From Amycolatopsis sp. 195334CR (GTDB taxonomy: Bacteria; Actinomycetota; Actinomycetes; Mycobacteriales; Pseudonocardiaceae): DNA of 64,000 nt. Both the position numbers and the translations under genes were made by a program. The stretch's first letter is position 1. Every line of letters starts with the position of its first letter. The stretch spans positions 2,232,001-2,296,000 of the forward strand of contig NZ_JAFJMJ010000002.1 in the NCBI RefSeq assembly GCF_017309385.1, in the 5' to 3' direction. The notes under the pieces were generated by a model. It worked only from the letters and a program-made list of their open reading frames with translations, was not told the DNA's origin and searched no databases. Of this stretch, positions 42,276 through 50,504 are shown one piece after another.

Positions 42276-42822
42276 CCGCCGATCCCCCAAGAGTTGTGGT
42301 GCGTGGCTGACAAACGGCCGGTCCGCCGCAGCCTTCCCCAGTGCGGCCGCGAACCGCTATCGACGACTGTCGTGGTGAAACCCCGGCCAGTCAGGGTAGC
42401 GGGTGGCTCCCGGTTTCGTCGGCCATTTACGCGAGCCGGCCGATGCTATCAGTCAATGGAAGACCGAGTAGCGGGGATTCTCAGATTCCGGGAGGATTTC
42501 TCGATGATTCCGCTGTTGTTCAATTCGGTGTACAGCTGTTCTCGTCACCGGGGTATTTAAGATGTCCGGAACGAGTTTGGTCCGAAGCTATCACCACGTT
42601 CGCCCGGGTGCGAGACGGCAGGCTATCCCTGTGCGGGTACAGCTGGCTATACCTCTTCCTGGCGTTCGGGGTGCGCACGATCGGGTAATTCCGAGGGGTT
42701 GTCAATACGACGGCAGGGCGTTTTTTCTGGCAGTCGGTGAAACGTGGAGTATCACGAATTCGTACGCGCGCGGAAACGGTGGGTGATCTTCCGGCGAAAT
42801 GTCACGCAGCGGGGGTGGATGA
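42276..42822. other. 547-bp gap containing an orphan 18-bp operator candidate (site 3)
   Basis: No convincing gene is seen; the short frames here lack homology-like features and the DNA is less GC-rich than its surroundings. At 42636-42653 the sequence GGTACAGCTGGCTATACC differs from the perfect palindrome at 7083-7100 in one position, and is preceded by GGCTATCCCTGTGCG as at site 2. No plus-strand gene follows within 1 kb, so the expected ATPase-like gene appears to be missing. The gap must also contain the promoter of the regulator at 41313-42275. Confidence 0.6.
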
Positions 42823-43713
42823 TCACCGGTGGTACTGGCGGACGGCCGGACCCGGGTCGGTGCCCTCGACCATGGCGGTGCCGAGCGGGGTACGCAGGTG
42901 CCTGGCCACCCCGTCCACCCGGCGGCTGACGACCAGCCCGGACGCGCGCAGCACGGCCAGGTTCCGCAGCGCGAGGTCGGCCGGGATGCCGGTGAGCTCG
43001 ACCAGTTCCGCGGTGGTGCGCGGGGCGGCCAGCCCGTGCAGGAGGCGGGCGGGCAGCGAACCGAGCAGGTCGCGCAGGGCCCCGGTGCGCGCACTGCTCC
43101 GATCGGGTCTGGTGAACGGCGGGTACACCGGGATGGCCGTGCGGAGCAGCAGGGTCGCCGGGTGGTCCGCGGTCGGCTCCAGCAGGAGCGCCGGTCGGTC
43201 GCGCAGGAAGTGCACCGGGGACAGGCGCAGCCCGCGCCCGTCCAGCCGGATCTCCCGGTGCCGCTGGGCGGGCAGCGCCAGCACCGGGTTCCGCCAGTGC
43301 ACGCCCGGGTCCAGTGTGCCCAGCAGGTGGTCGAGCCCGCTGGTGAGCAGCGTGTGCAGCCGGATCTCGTGATCGGCCTGCACCCGCGCGACGACCTGGT
43401 CCTGGTACGGCGCCACGGCGATCCGGTGGAACTCGTCGAGCGCGCGCCGGAGGTGGTGCGGTTCCGCGGGATCGGCGCGCCGCGCCATCGCCAGCATGTC
43501 CGGCACCGGGCGGAGCACCCGCGCGAGGTTGACCAGCGAACGCGCCTGCATCGGCAGTTCGGCCGCGGTGCGCTCCCGCCAGGCGGCGAACCGCCTGCCG
43601 CCGCCGCGGCCGGCGAACAGGTCCAGTGCCAGCACGGTTTCCAGCACCCGGTCCGGGGCCGGCCCGAGCGTGGTTCTGAGCAGGTCGTCGTCGGTGAACC
43701 GGATGTGCAACAT
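42823..43713 (-). CDS. ArsR-like winged-helix regulator, paralogue 2
   Basis: A 296-residue protein beginning MLHIRFTDDDLLRTTLGPAP that aligns along its whole length with the proteins at 41313 and 49439: the LFAGRGGGRRFAAWRERT region, the IRLDGRGLRLSPVHFLRDRP segment and a C-terminal winged helix (TTAELVELTGIPADLALRNLAVLRASGLVVSRR, about 250-285). I chose the ATG at 43713 because both paralogues start at this point and GGGGGAG precedes it; an upstream ATG at 43764 is in frame. It lies divergent from the kinase gene at 43976 and could control it. Confidence 0.8.
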   Translation of the reverse strand: MLHIRFTDDDLLRTTLGPAPDRVLETVLALDLFAGRGGGRRFAAWRERTAAELPMQARSLVNLARVLRPVPDMLAMARRADPAEPHHLRRALDEFHRIAVAPYQDQVVARVQADHEIRLHTLLTSGLDHLLGTLDPGVHWRNPVLALPAQRHREIRLDGRGLRLSPVHFLRDRPALLLEPTADHPATLLLRTAIPVYPPFTRPDRSSARTGALRDLLGSLPARLLHGLAAPRTTAELVELTGIPADLALRNLAVLRASGLVVSRRVDGVARHLRTPLGTAMVEGTDPGPAVRQYHR

Positions 43714-43975
43714 GCTCCCCCAGCCGATGCCCATGACGCGGTTTTCGCCGGATGCGGTGATCACCGGCGGGACCGAGCTTAACCCGTTGCCGACGGCCCG
43801 TGGTACGGCCGAAAGCCGGGGTGCGTTCGCCGGTGATCTGCTCAGCGAAAAGGTTTTCGCGGGCCGGGGAGAACGCTACCGTTGGCCGGGCGCCCGCACA
43901 CGACACGCGTTCGGGGAACAAATCGCGGCCGGTGCGCGCTGGGGGGTTTCATCGGCGAACCGTGAAGGGGGAGCG

Positions 43976-45163
43976 GTGCGTCCGGATCAGGACGTGGCGG
44001 AACCGGGAACGGGCGGGGTTTCGCGTCCGGCGAGAAGGGCGTTGCGGCAGGTCTGCGCGCGCGTCGCGGTGGTTTTCCGATTGTCCGCGGCGGGGTGCGC
44101 GCTGGTCGCCGCGCCGGCCGGTTTTGCGCCACCGGCGAATTCCCGCGCAGTGGCCGCCGCGGTGGTACTGCTGGTGTGCTGGGCGGCGGTGTTCGCGCAC
44201 CAGGTCCGCCGCCGCGGGCTGCGGCCGTGGCTGGCGGCCGTGGACGTCGGACTGGTCGCGGTGCTCTGCGGGGCGCAGTCCTGGTTGCTGCCCGCGGCCG
44301 CGCTGCCCGGCGGTGGCGCCACCGGCTGGGTGGTGATGGTGGCCAGCAGTTCGGTTTTCGTGGCGCAGTTGGCCCTGCGCCCGGTCGCCGGGCTGACCGC
44401 GACGGCGGTGGTGGTCACCGGGTACTGCGCGGGCGCGCCGTCGAGCCCGGACATGCTGGTGGTGCTGGGGTGCCAGGGTGTGCTGCTGGCCGGTGCGGTG
44501 CACCTGCTCCGCCAGGCGGGCGACGCGGCCGATCTGGCCTGGGCGGAGCGGTCGGCGCACCGGGTGCGCGCCACCGTGGACGCGGCGGTGCGCGCGGACG
44601 AACTGGCGAACCAGCGTCGCCTGCACGACACCGGCTTGGCCACGCTGACCATGGTGGCCACCGGCGCGATCGCCAGCAGTTCGCCCGCGCTGCGCGAGCG
44701 AGCCGACGCCGACGCCGATGTGGTGGCGGCACTGCGTACGCGGCCGACCGTGCGCGAAGAGGAGAGTGGCGACACAGCCCGGCTGGATCTCGCGCTGCGT
44801 GCGGCCGGGCTGATTCCCCGTCCCGGTCTGCCCGAGCTCCGGGTCGATCTCGACGTGCGGCCGATCACCCTTCCCGCCGGCGTGGTGGCCGCGTTCGCCG
44901 ACGCCACCGCCGAAGCGCTGACCAACGTCGCGCGGCATTCGGGGGAATCACGGGCCCGCGTGTCCGTGCGACCGGGCCGGGGAACCGTGGTGGAGATCGA
45001 GGATTCCGGCGTCGGCTTCGATCCGGCCGCGGTCCCGGCGGCGAGCCGCGGGCTCCGGCTCTCGGTGGTCGAGCGCCTGCGGGCGGCGGGCGGGCACGCG
45101 GAAATACGGTCCGGCGGCGGAACGGGCACGGTGGTCCGGTTGCGGTGGCCCGATGTCCGGTGA
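43976..45163 (+). CDS. Membrane sensor kinase-like protein with HATPase domain
   Basis: The 395-residue protein has about five or six membrane segments in its first 190 residues and a C-terminal HATPase domain (EALTNVARHSGES N-box; EDSGVGFDP; a glycine-rich GGGTGTVVRLRW end). The presumed phosphorylation region contains NQRRLHDTGLATLTMV, a weak version of the HisKA_3 motif. I chose the GTG at 43976 after GGGGGAG; the frame is open further upstream but lies opposite the regulator gene. It overlaps the next gene by 11 bases and is the first of a three-gene signalling unit with the proteins at 45153 and 46235. Confidence 0.8.
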   Translation: MRPDQDVAEPGTGGVSRPARRALRQVCARVAVVFRLSAAGCALVAAPAGFAPPANSRAVAAAVVLLVCWAAVFAHQVRRRGLRPWLAAVDVGLVAVLCGAQSWLLPAAALPGGGATGWVVMVASSSVFVAQLALRPVAGLTATAVVVTGYCAGAPSSPDMLVVLGCQGVLLAGAVHLLRQAGDAADLAWAERSAHRVRATVDAAVRADELANQRRLHDTGLATLTMVATGAIASSSPALRERADADADVVAALRTRPTVREEESGDTARLDLALRAAGLIPRPGLPELRVDLDVRPITLPAGVVAAFADATAEALTNVARHSGESRARVSVRPGRGTVVEIEDSGVGFDPAAVPAASRGLRLSVVERLRAAGGHAEIRSGGGTGTVVRLRWPDVR

Positions 45164-46298
45164 GGCGCGCGCGCCGGTGGCGGTCTTCCGCTACCGGCGG
45201 ATCGTCGAGCTGTCGGTGATCGCGGTCGCGGTGAGCTGGCACTTCGGGGTGAACCTCGGCCAGCTGGCAGGGCATCTGCCCGCCTACCGGAATCCGGTGC
45301 TGCCGCTGGTTTCCTGGTGCGGGCTGGGGGTGATCACCGCGGTCGGCGGGGCCTCGCTGTTCCGCGGTGGCCGGGGATCGCGCCTGGCCGGTCCGCTCGC
45401 CGTGGTGGCGCTCGCGTGCAGCGGCCTGACCACCGCGGCGAGCCTGCCCGGTGACGTGATCGGGCCGCTGAGCTGGTCGTGGGGCACGGTCGGCTGGTGC
45501 GGGCTGGTGCTCCTGCTGCGACGGCCGTCGTGGGCGCTCGCGGCGTTCTTCGCCGGCAACATCGGCCTGACCGCGGCGTTCCTGGCCGGGGCGGGCCAGT
45601 TCGACCGGGTGGCCGCGGCGCGCTTCCTCACCGTGGTCTGTACCACCACCGGCATCCAGCTGTGCGTGGTGCTGATGGACCGGCTGATGCGCCGGATCAC
45701 GCTGCGCGCGGTGAACGCCGACGACGAGCGGGTGCGGCTGCTCGCGGCGAGCATCGCCGCGCGGCAGGTCCACCTGCGGCGCCGGTCGCGGTACGCCTAC
45801 CTGGCCGCCGAGTTCGAGCCGCTGCTGCGCGGCCTCGCCGACGGCGGCCTCGACCCGGCCGATCCCGCCGTGCAGCACCGGTGTGCGCTCTCCGCCGCGC
45901 GGATGCGGCGGCTGTGGGCGGAAACGGACGAGACCGTCGACCCGCTGCTGCACGAACTCCGTGCCTGCGCGGACATCGCCGAGCGGCGCGGGGTGGCGGT
46001 CGAATTCCTGACTTCGGGGCCACTGCCCGTTCTCCCGCCGGAGAGCAGGCGGCTGCTCACCGAGGCACCGCTGGAAGTGCTGACCGCGGCGCGCACGCGG
46101 GCCCGCGTGACCGTGCTGGGCGATGCGGACGCGATCACCCTGAGCGTGGTGGCCGACGTCGACCCGGCGACCGCGATTCCGCCGCGGGAGCACCGGAAAC
46201 TGACCGTCACCGCGCAATGGGAGGAGGACGAGCTGTGGATCGAAGCGCGCTGGGCACTCCCATCCGCGTTGTCGTCGTCGACGACCACCCCGTCGTGA
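45153..46298 (+). CDS. Membrane protein with degenerate kinase-like C-terminus
   Basis: The 381-residue protein has about five membrane segments (residues 15-180), a charged helical linker (ADDERVRLLAASIAARQVHLRRRSR) and a C-terminal region arranged like an HATPase domain but lacking the N-box Asn (EAPLEVLTAARTRARVTV) and the glycine-rich ATP lid. It is therefore best read as a pseudokinase partner of the preceding kinase. It overlaps that gene by 11 bases and its own 3' end overlaps the next gene by 64 bases, so the three are one translational unit. The signal sensed is unknown. Confidence 0.75.
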   Translation: MSGEARAPVAVFRYRRIVELSVIAVAVSWHFGVNLGQLAGHLPAYRNPVLPLVSWCGLGVITAVGGASLFRGGRGSRLAGPLAVVALACSGLTTAASLPGDVIGPLSWSWGTVGWCGLVLLLRRPSWALAAFFAGNIGLTAAFLAGAGQFDRVAAARFLTVVCTTTGIQLCVVLMDRLMRRITLRAVNADDERVRLLAASIAARQVHLRRRSRYAYLAAEFEPLLRGLADGGLDPADPAVQHRCALSAARMRRLWAETDETVDPLLHELRACADIAERRGVAVEFLTSGPLPVLPPESRRLLTEAPLEVLTAARTRARVTVLGDADAITLSVVADVDPATAIPPREHRKLTVTAQWEEDELWIEARWALPSALSSSTTTPS

Positions 46299-46918
46299 TC
46301 GAGGGTGTCCGCGCCTGGCTGGCGCGGGAACCCCGGGTCCGGGTGGTGGCGGCGGTCGACTCGCCGGAGGACCTGGACCGGGAGTCGCTGGCGGCCGCCG
46401 ACATCGCCCTGCTCGACCTCAACCTCGGCGGGCGGACGCGGTTCGACAACATCGGCAGGCTCACCGGCGCCGGGCTCAAGGTGATCGTCTATTCGCAGTT
46501 CACCGACCAGGACACCGTGCTGCGCGTGCTGTCCTCCGGTGCCAGGGAGTTCGTCGCGAAGAACGAGGGCGGCGAGCACCTGCTGGGCGTGGTGCTGGCG
46601 GTGGCGACCGACGAGCCCTACGTCACGCCGACCACGGCCGGTGCGCTCGTGGCCGACGACGCGGCCGACCGCCCCCGGCTCTCGGAGCGGGAGCGGACCG
46701 CGCTGCTGCTGTGGTTCCAGTCGAAGTCGAAGGCCGCGGTGGCCAGGCGGATGCGGGTTTCCCCGCACACGGTGGACATGTTCATCCGGCGGGCCCGGCT
46801 GAAGTACAGCCAGGCGGGCCGGTCCGCGCACACGAAGTCGGATCTGCTGGCCCGGGCGATCGAGGACGAGCTGGTGCGCCCGGAGGACCTACTGGACGAC
46901 ACCACCGGCGGCGACTGA
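46235..46918 (+). CDS. LuxR-family response regulator
   Basis: The 227-residue protein has a receiver domain (VVVVDDHPVVIEG; phospho-acceptor in IALLDLNLGG; Lys in FVAKNEGG) and a C-terminal HTH (LSERERTALLLWF, then RRMRVSPHTVDMFIRRARLKY). I chose the GTG at 46235 because GGAGGAGG lies about seven bases upstream, inside the end of the preceding gene. It is the output of the three-gene signalling unit and a second candidate for binding the shared palindrome. Its 3' end overlaps the convergent antiporter gene by 30 bases. Confidence 0.88.
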   Translation: MDRSALGTPIRVVVVDDHPVVIEGVRAWLAREPRVRVVAAVDSPEDLDRESLAAADIALLDLNLGGRTRFDNIGRLTGAGLKVIVYSQFTDQDTVLRVLSSGAREFVAKNEGGEHLLGVVLAVATDEPYVTPTTAGALVADDAADRPRLSERERTALLLWFQSKSKAAVARRMRVSPHTVDMFIRRARLKYSQAGRSAHTKSDLLARAIEDELVRPEDLLDDTTGGD

Positions 46919-48145
46919 GCCCGGTGCGCCGAGGAGTTCGCGGCGGCGCACCAGGAGCAGCATCGGCCCGGTCATGGCGGTGGTGACCAGCGCCATCACC
47001 ACCAGGGCGAGGAACACCGCCGGGGAGAGGATGCCCGCGCTGTACCCGGCTTGCAGCACCACGAGTTCGGTGAGGCCACGGGTGTTGAGCAGGACGCCGA
47101 CGGTGGTGGCGACGGGTTTGCTTTCCCCGCCCAGTCGGGCGCCGAGCAGTCCGCCGCCGAGCTTGCCCGCGACGGCCAGCACCACGGCGGGGACGATCAG
47201 TTCCGCGTGCAGCGCCGGCGTGGACCGGGTGAACACGTCGATCCCGGCCACGACGAAGAACACCGGCACCAGCGCGCGCCCGACCCGGCTGACCCGGTGC
47301 ACGATGGCGGCCCAGGCGTCGCCGCCCGGGATGGCGAGGCCGACGAGCACCGCGCCGATCACCCCGGTGAGCCCCCAGTGCTCCAGCGTGGTGGCGGTGG
47401 CCAGGGCGATCCCGGCCAGGAAGAGCGCGGTGGTCCGGGGGAAGCGCGCCGGGGTCCAGGTCCCGAGCAGCCGCCGGCTCAGCAGGGCCAGGCCGAGTCC
47501 GGCGGCCAGGACGGCGAGGGCGATCCCGGCGTCGGCCAGCCCGTTGCCCGCAACGCCGATGGCGAGGCCGAGCATCAGCCACGAAATGCCGTCGATGATC
47601 ACGGCGGTGGTCATGGAGAGCCGTCCGGCCCGGGTGTCGGCGAGCGAGTGCTCGGTGAGGATCCTGGCCAGCACGGGAACCGCGGTGACGGACAGGGCGA
47701 CCGCCATCATCAGGACCAGCGCGAGCGGTGACGACCCGCCGCGCAGTTCCGGTCCGCCCGCCAGCAGGAGCCAGCCGCCGAGGGCCGCGCCGAGCAGCAG
47801 CGGGGGCAGCAGGGCGCCGCCGACGGTCCAGCCGACCGCGCGTTTCGGCAGCCCGGACCGCCCGAGCTGGAGGTGGTGCGCCACGCCGACGAGGTAGAGC
47901 GCGAGACCGGCCTGGCCCGCGACGCGGAGGCCGTCGGAGACGGAGCCAGGCAGCACGACGTCGAAGCCGGACCGCCCGGCGATGGCGATGATCACCGGCC
48001 CGGTGACCAGTCCGGCGAGGATTTCGCCGATCACGGGTGGTTGCCGCAGCAGTTTCGCCAGTGCGCGGGCCAGGTGCGCGAACAGCAGCACGACCGCCAC
48101 GGCCGCGGCGAGGTGCAGCAGGAATCCGGGTTCGGGTAACCGCAT
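46889..48145 (-). CDS. CPA2-family monovalent cation/proton antiporter
   Basis: The 418-residue integral membrane protein has about 11-12 hydrophobic segments and CPA2 (Kef/NapA-like) hallmarks: an LLRQPPVIGEILAGLVTGP segment near the N-terminus, ALSVTAVPVLARIL, and LNTRGLTELVVL late in the protein. It has no regulatory RCK domain. Such antiporters recur in actinomycete peptide-antibiotic clusters, for example glycopeptide ones, where they may help tolerance or export; that link is known context, not shown here. It is convergent with the response regulator. Confidence 0.9.
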   Translation of the reverse strand: MRLPEPGFLLHLAAAVAVVLLFAHLARALAKLLRQPPVIGEILAGLVTGPVIIAIAGRSGFDVVLPGSVSDGLRVAGQAGLALYLVGVAHHLQLGRSGLPKRAVGWTVGGALLPPLLLGAALGGWLLLAGGPELRGGSSPLALVLMMAVALSVTAVPVLARILTEHSLADTRAGRLSMTTAVIIDGISWLMLGLAIGVAGNGLADAGIALAVLAAGLGLALLSRRLLGTWTPARFPRTTALFLAGIALATATTLEHWGLTGVIGAVLVGLAIPGGDAWAAIVHRVSRVGRALVPVFFVVAGIDVFTRSTPALHAELIVPAVVLAVAGKLGGGLLGARLGGESKPVATTVGVLLNTRGLTELVVLQAGYSAGILSPAVFLALVVMALVTTAMTGPMLLLVRRRELLGAPGSVAAGGVVQ

Positions 48146-48302
48146 GGCGACCGCTTTCGTATTCGGCGAAGAAGGGCGGGTCGTGCGGTTACGCTAGATT
48201 CGCCGGGCAGGTGGCGGCCACGTGCTTAAGGGATCCGCGAAATGCGCTGGCCCGGCCCACGTGGACGTGGCGTGGGGGAGTCGCGAGTCCACGCGGGCCG
48301 GC

Positions 48303-48329
48303 GGCGACGGTCTTGCGGGAACCGTCGCC
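48303..48329 (+). terminator. Hairpin, possible terminator or leader structure
   Basis: GGCGACGGT (48303-48311) pairs with ACCGTCGCC (48321-48329) across a nine-base loop, followed by a short CGCTTTG. It lies in a non-coding gap with no gene ending nearby on the plus strand, so an attenuator or leader role is also possible. Confidence 0.35.
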
Positions 48330-48413
48330 CGCTTTGTGCCCCGATAGTGCGGCGCCAGGCCATTTTATGAGTGGCCGGGAGACCGGCACCAGGTAGCAGG
48401 CCGGAGCTTCGGG

Positions 48414-48431
48414 GGTATAGCGGGCAGTACC
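48414..48431. promoter_or_regulatory. 18-bp operator candidate, site 4
   Basis: GGTATAGCGGGCAGTACC matches 15 of 18 positions of the perfect palindrome at 7083-7100. It lies 269 bp before the ATPase-like gene at 48701 and 268 bp before the divergent antiporter gene. Confidence 0.55.
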
Positions 48432-48700
48432 CCAGGCCGCCGCGGGGCGCCGGACAATTCAGCTTCGTTACGGTTCGCGATTTCCGGTTAATAGGTGATG
48501 TTTTACTCTGGTCACGCGCTATCGGTACGGGTATAAGGTCGAGATGGAATCGGATCGGGCCCGCGGGAAGCCGATCACCCGGGTGCCCGGCCGCCGGTGC
48601 CAGCCGGTCACCCCGATCGAGGTTTACTCGCGAGTTCTTGATCGAATAGGGTGGTGGGGCCGATGCGGCTACGGTGGGCTTCGGCTCCGAAAGGACAGCG

Positions 48701-49414
48701 ATGATCCATCAGGCGGGAGCCAGGTCGTATGAGCATTCCTCCGACCTGGCGGCCGGCGCGGCCGACGCCACCGTGAACTACGCCCTCGAACTGGACGCCG
48801 TCACCTGGGGCACCGGGGACCGGCCGGTGCTGGCCGGGGTGACGATCGGACTGGCCGAGGGCAGTTTCACCAGCCTGTTCGGCCGTCCGGGCGCGGGCAA
48901 GAGCACGGTGCTCGCCTGCGCCGCCGGGATCGAGCGGCCCGAGTCGGGCTCGGTGTGGCTCTACGACCGGGAAGTGACCGAGTACGAGCCGGGCGATCGC
49001 CCGCTGGCGCTGCTCACCGGCGATCTCCGGCCCGATCCGGCGAGAACGCTGCGCGAGCAGCTGAACGGCGGTGGGGACACCGCGTGGACCGAGGCGCTGG
49101 CGGGCTGGCTCGACCTGGGCGGGTCGCTCGACAGCTACCCCGGTGAGGTCTCCGCCGAGGTGGGTCACCGCGCCGCCGTGGCCGCCGCGCTGGCCTCCCG
49201 GCCGGGCGTGGTGCTGGCCGATGAGCCTTCCGATGAGCGGGTGGTTCGGCTGATGCGCAGGCTGGTCGATCTCCACGAGCGTACGGTGCTGGTGGCGACC
49301 GCCGATCCGGTGGTGGCCGCCACCGCCGACGTGGTGGTGTTCCTGGGTGAAGGCCGGTTGGTCGACGCCGTGAGCGCCCCTTCGGCCGAGTTGATCGAGG
49401 GCTATCGGGAGTAG
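48701..49414 (+). CDS. Degenerate stand-alone ABC ATPase-like protein, second copy
   Basis: The 237-residue protein is a paralogue of the one at 40422 (shared VLVxTADPxVAAxADVxxFLxxGR end). It keeps Walker A (GRPGAGKST, Lys67) and Walker B (VVLADEP) but lacks the Q-loop, has PGEVSAEVGHR in place of the LSGGQ signature, and has Ala201 in place of the H-loop His. ATP binding may persist but normal hydrolysis is unlikely. No permease is adjacent. The ATG follows AAGGAC. It is followed after 24 bases by an ArsR-like regulator, so the two are probably co-transcribed and work together. Confidence 0.78.
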   Translation: MIHQAGARSYEHSSDLAAGAADATVNYALELDAVTWGTGDRPVLAGVTIGLAEGSFTSLFGRPGAGKSTVLACAAGIERPESGSVWLYDREVTEYEPGDRPLALLTGDLRPDPARTLREQLNGGGDTAWTEALAGWLDLGGSLDSYPGEVSAEVGHRAAVAAALASRPGVVLADEPSDERVVRLMRRLVDLHERTVLVATADPVVAATADVVVFLGEGRLVDAVSAPSAELIEGYRE

Positions 49415-49438
49415 CCGGGCACCAAGGGGGGAGGGGGC

Positions 49439-50422
49439 GTGCTGCTGCGCATCGTGTTCGAGCGCGCCGATCTGCAACGGGTCCGCATCGCGCCGGGGCC
49501 GGATCCGATGTGGGAGACGGTGCTCAGCCTGCACTGCGCGCGGGAGCGACCGGCGACCGCGCGGCTGGCCGCCTGGCGCGCGCGGGCGCGGAAACGAGTC
49601 CGCGAGGTCGAGGGGGCCCGCCGCTGGCTGAGCACGATGTTCGCGCTGGTGCCCCAGCGCGGCCCGTTCCCGGACTTCCTGACCCCCGGCGACCGGATCA
49701 CCGATCTGGCCACCGGCTGCGAAGCCCTCGCCTGCACCCCGCGCGCGGCGCTGCGGGCCGACGTCGCCGCGGTGTTCGCCGACCGCCCGGCGCCGGACTG
49801 GGCCGGTGACCTCGCCGCCGGGCGCCTCGACCAGGTGCAGGCGGTGACCGAGGCGACGCGCCGGGCCCACGACCTGCTGGTGGCACCGCACTGGCCCGAT
49901 CTGGCCGCCGCGGTGTCGGCCGACCGGGCCCGCCGCGCGGACACCCTGCTCACCACCGGCGTCGGCGGCATGCTCGCCGGGCTGCCCGGCGTGGTCGGCT
50001 GGGACGGCGGCGAACTGCTGATGCGCTACCCCGTCGACCGCACGGTGCACCTGTCGGGCCGCGGGCTCACCCTGGTGCCGTCCTACTTCTGCGCCGACCG
50101 CCCGGTCACCCTGATGGACCCCGACCGGGTGCCGGTGCTGGTCTACCGCGCGGCGGGGGAGGTACCGCCGGACCGCGGCGTGTCGCCGGAGCTGGTCAAG
50201 CTGCTCGGCCGCACCCGCGCGGAATGCCTGGGCGCGGTGGACGTCCCGCGCAGCACGAGCGAACTGGCCGCGCTGCTCGGCACCTCGGTCAGCGCGGCGA
50301 GCAAGCAGGCCACCGTGCTCCGCGAAGCCGGACTGCTGCGCAGTGAGCGCGACGGCGCGTCGGTGGTGCACAGCCTGACCCCGCTCGGCGCGGGGCTGCT
50401 GGACGGCCGGTACTTCGGGTGA
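49439..50422 (+). CDS. ArsR-like winged-helix regulator, paralogue 3
   Basis: The 327-residue protein starts at a GTG after AAGGGGGGAGGGGG and begins MLLRIVFERADLQRVRIAPG. It matches the regulators at 41313 and 42823: a helical N-terminal region of about 240 residues with VHLSGRGLTLVPSYFCADRP, then a winged helix (STSELAALLGTSVSAASKQATVLREAGLLRSER). It is co-directional with the degenerate ATPase gene 24 bases upstream. It may sense a small molecule or the ATPase-like protein; that is inference. Confidence 0.82.
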   Translation: MLLRIVFERADLQRVRIAPGPDPMWETVLSLHCARERPATARLAAWRARARKRVREVEGARRWLSTMFALVPQRGPFPDFLTPGDRITDLATGCEALACTPRAALRADVAAVFADRPAPDWAGDLAAGRLDQVQAVTEATRRAHDLLVAPHWPDLAAAVSADRARRADTLLTTGVGGMLAGLPGVVGWDGGELLMRYPVDRTVHLSGRGLTLVPSYFCADRPVTLMDPDRVPVLVYRAAGEVPPDRGVSPELVKLLGRTRAECLGAVDVPRSTSELAALLGTSVSAASKQATVLREAGLLRSERDGASVVHSLTPLGAGLLDGRYFG

Positions 50423-50504
50423 AGTTTTCCCCGTGAGGCAAACCCGTGGCGTGCGTGCCGCGGTGGCTGTTTGATCCGTCGCCAGGAAACCTGTTTGGGG
50501 GGAC

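Larger units (their letters stand above)
48146..48700. other. 555-bp gap with a hairpin and operator site 4
   Basis: No gene is visible. The gap must hold the antiporter promoter (leftward) and the promoter of the gene at 48701 (rightward). It contains the hairpin at 48303-48329 and the palindrome at 48414-48431. The stretch 48470-48540 is noticeably AT-richer, as expected for promoter DNA. Confidence 0.5.

Noticed and set aside
42341..42688. A 115-residue frame in the 42.3-42.7 kb gap
   Set aside because: No ribosome binding site of note, no recognisable features, and composition like non-coding DNA; it also spans the operator site.
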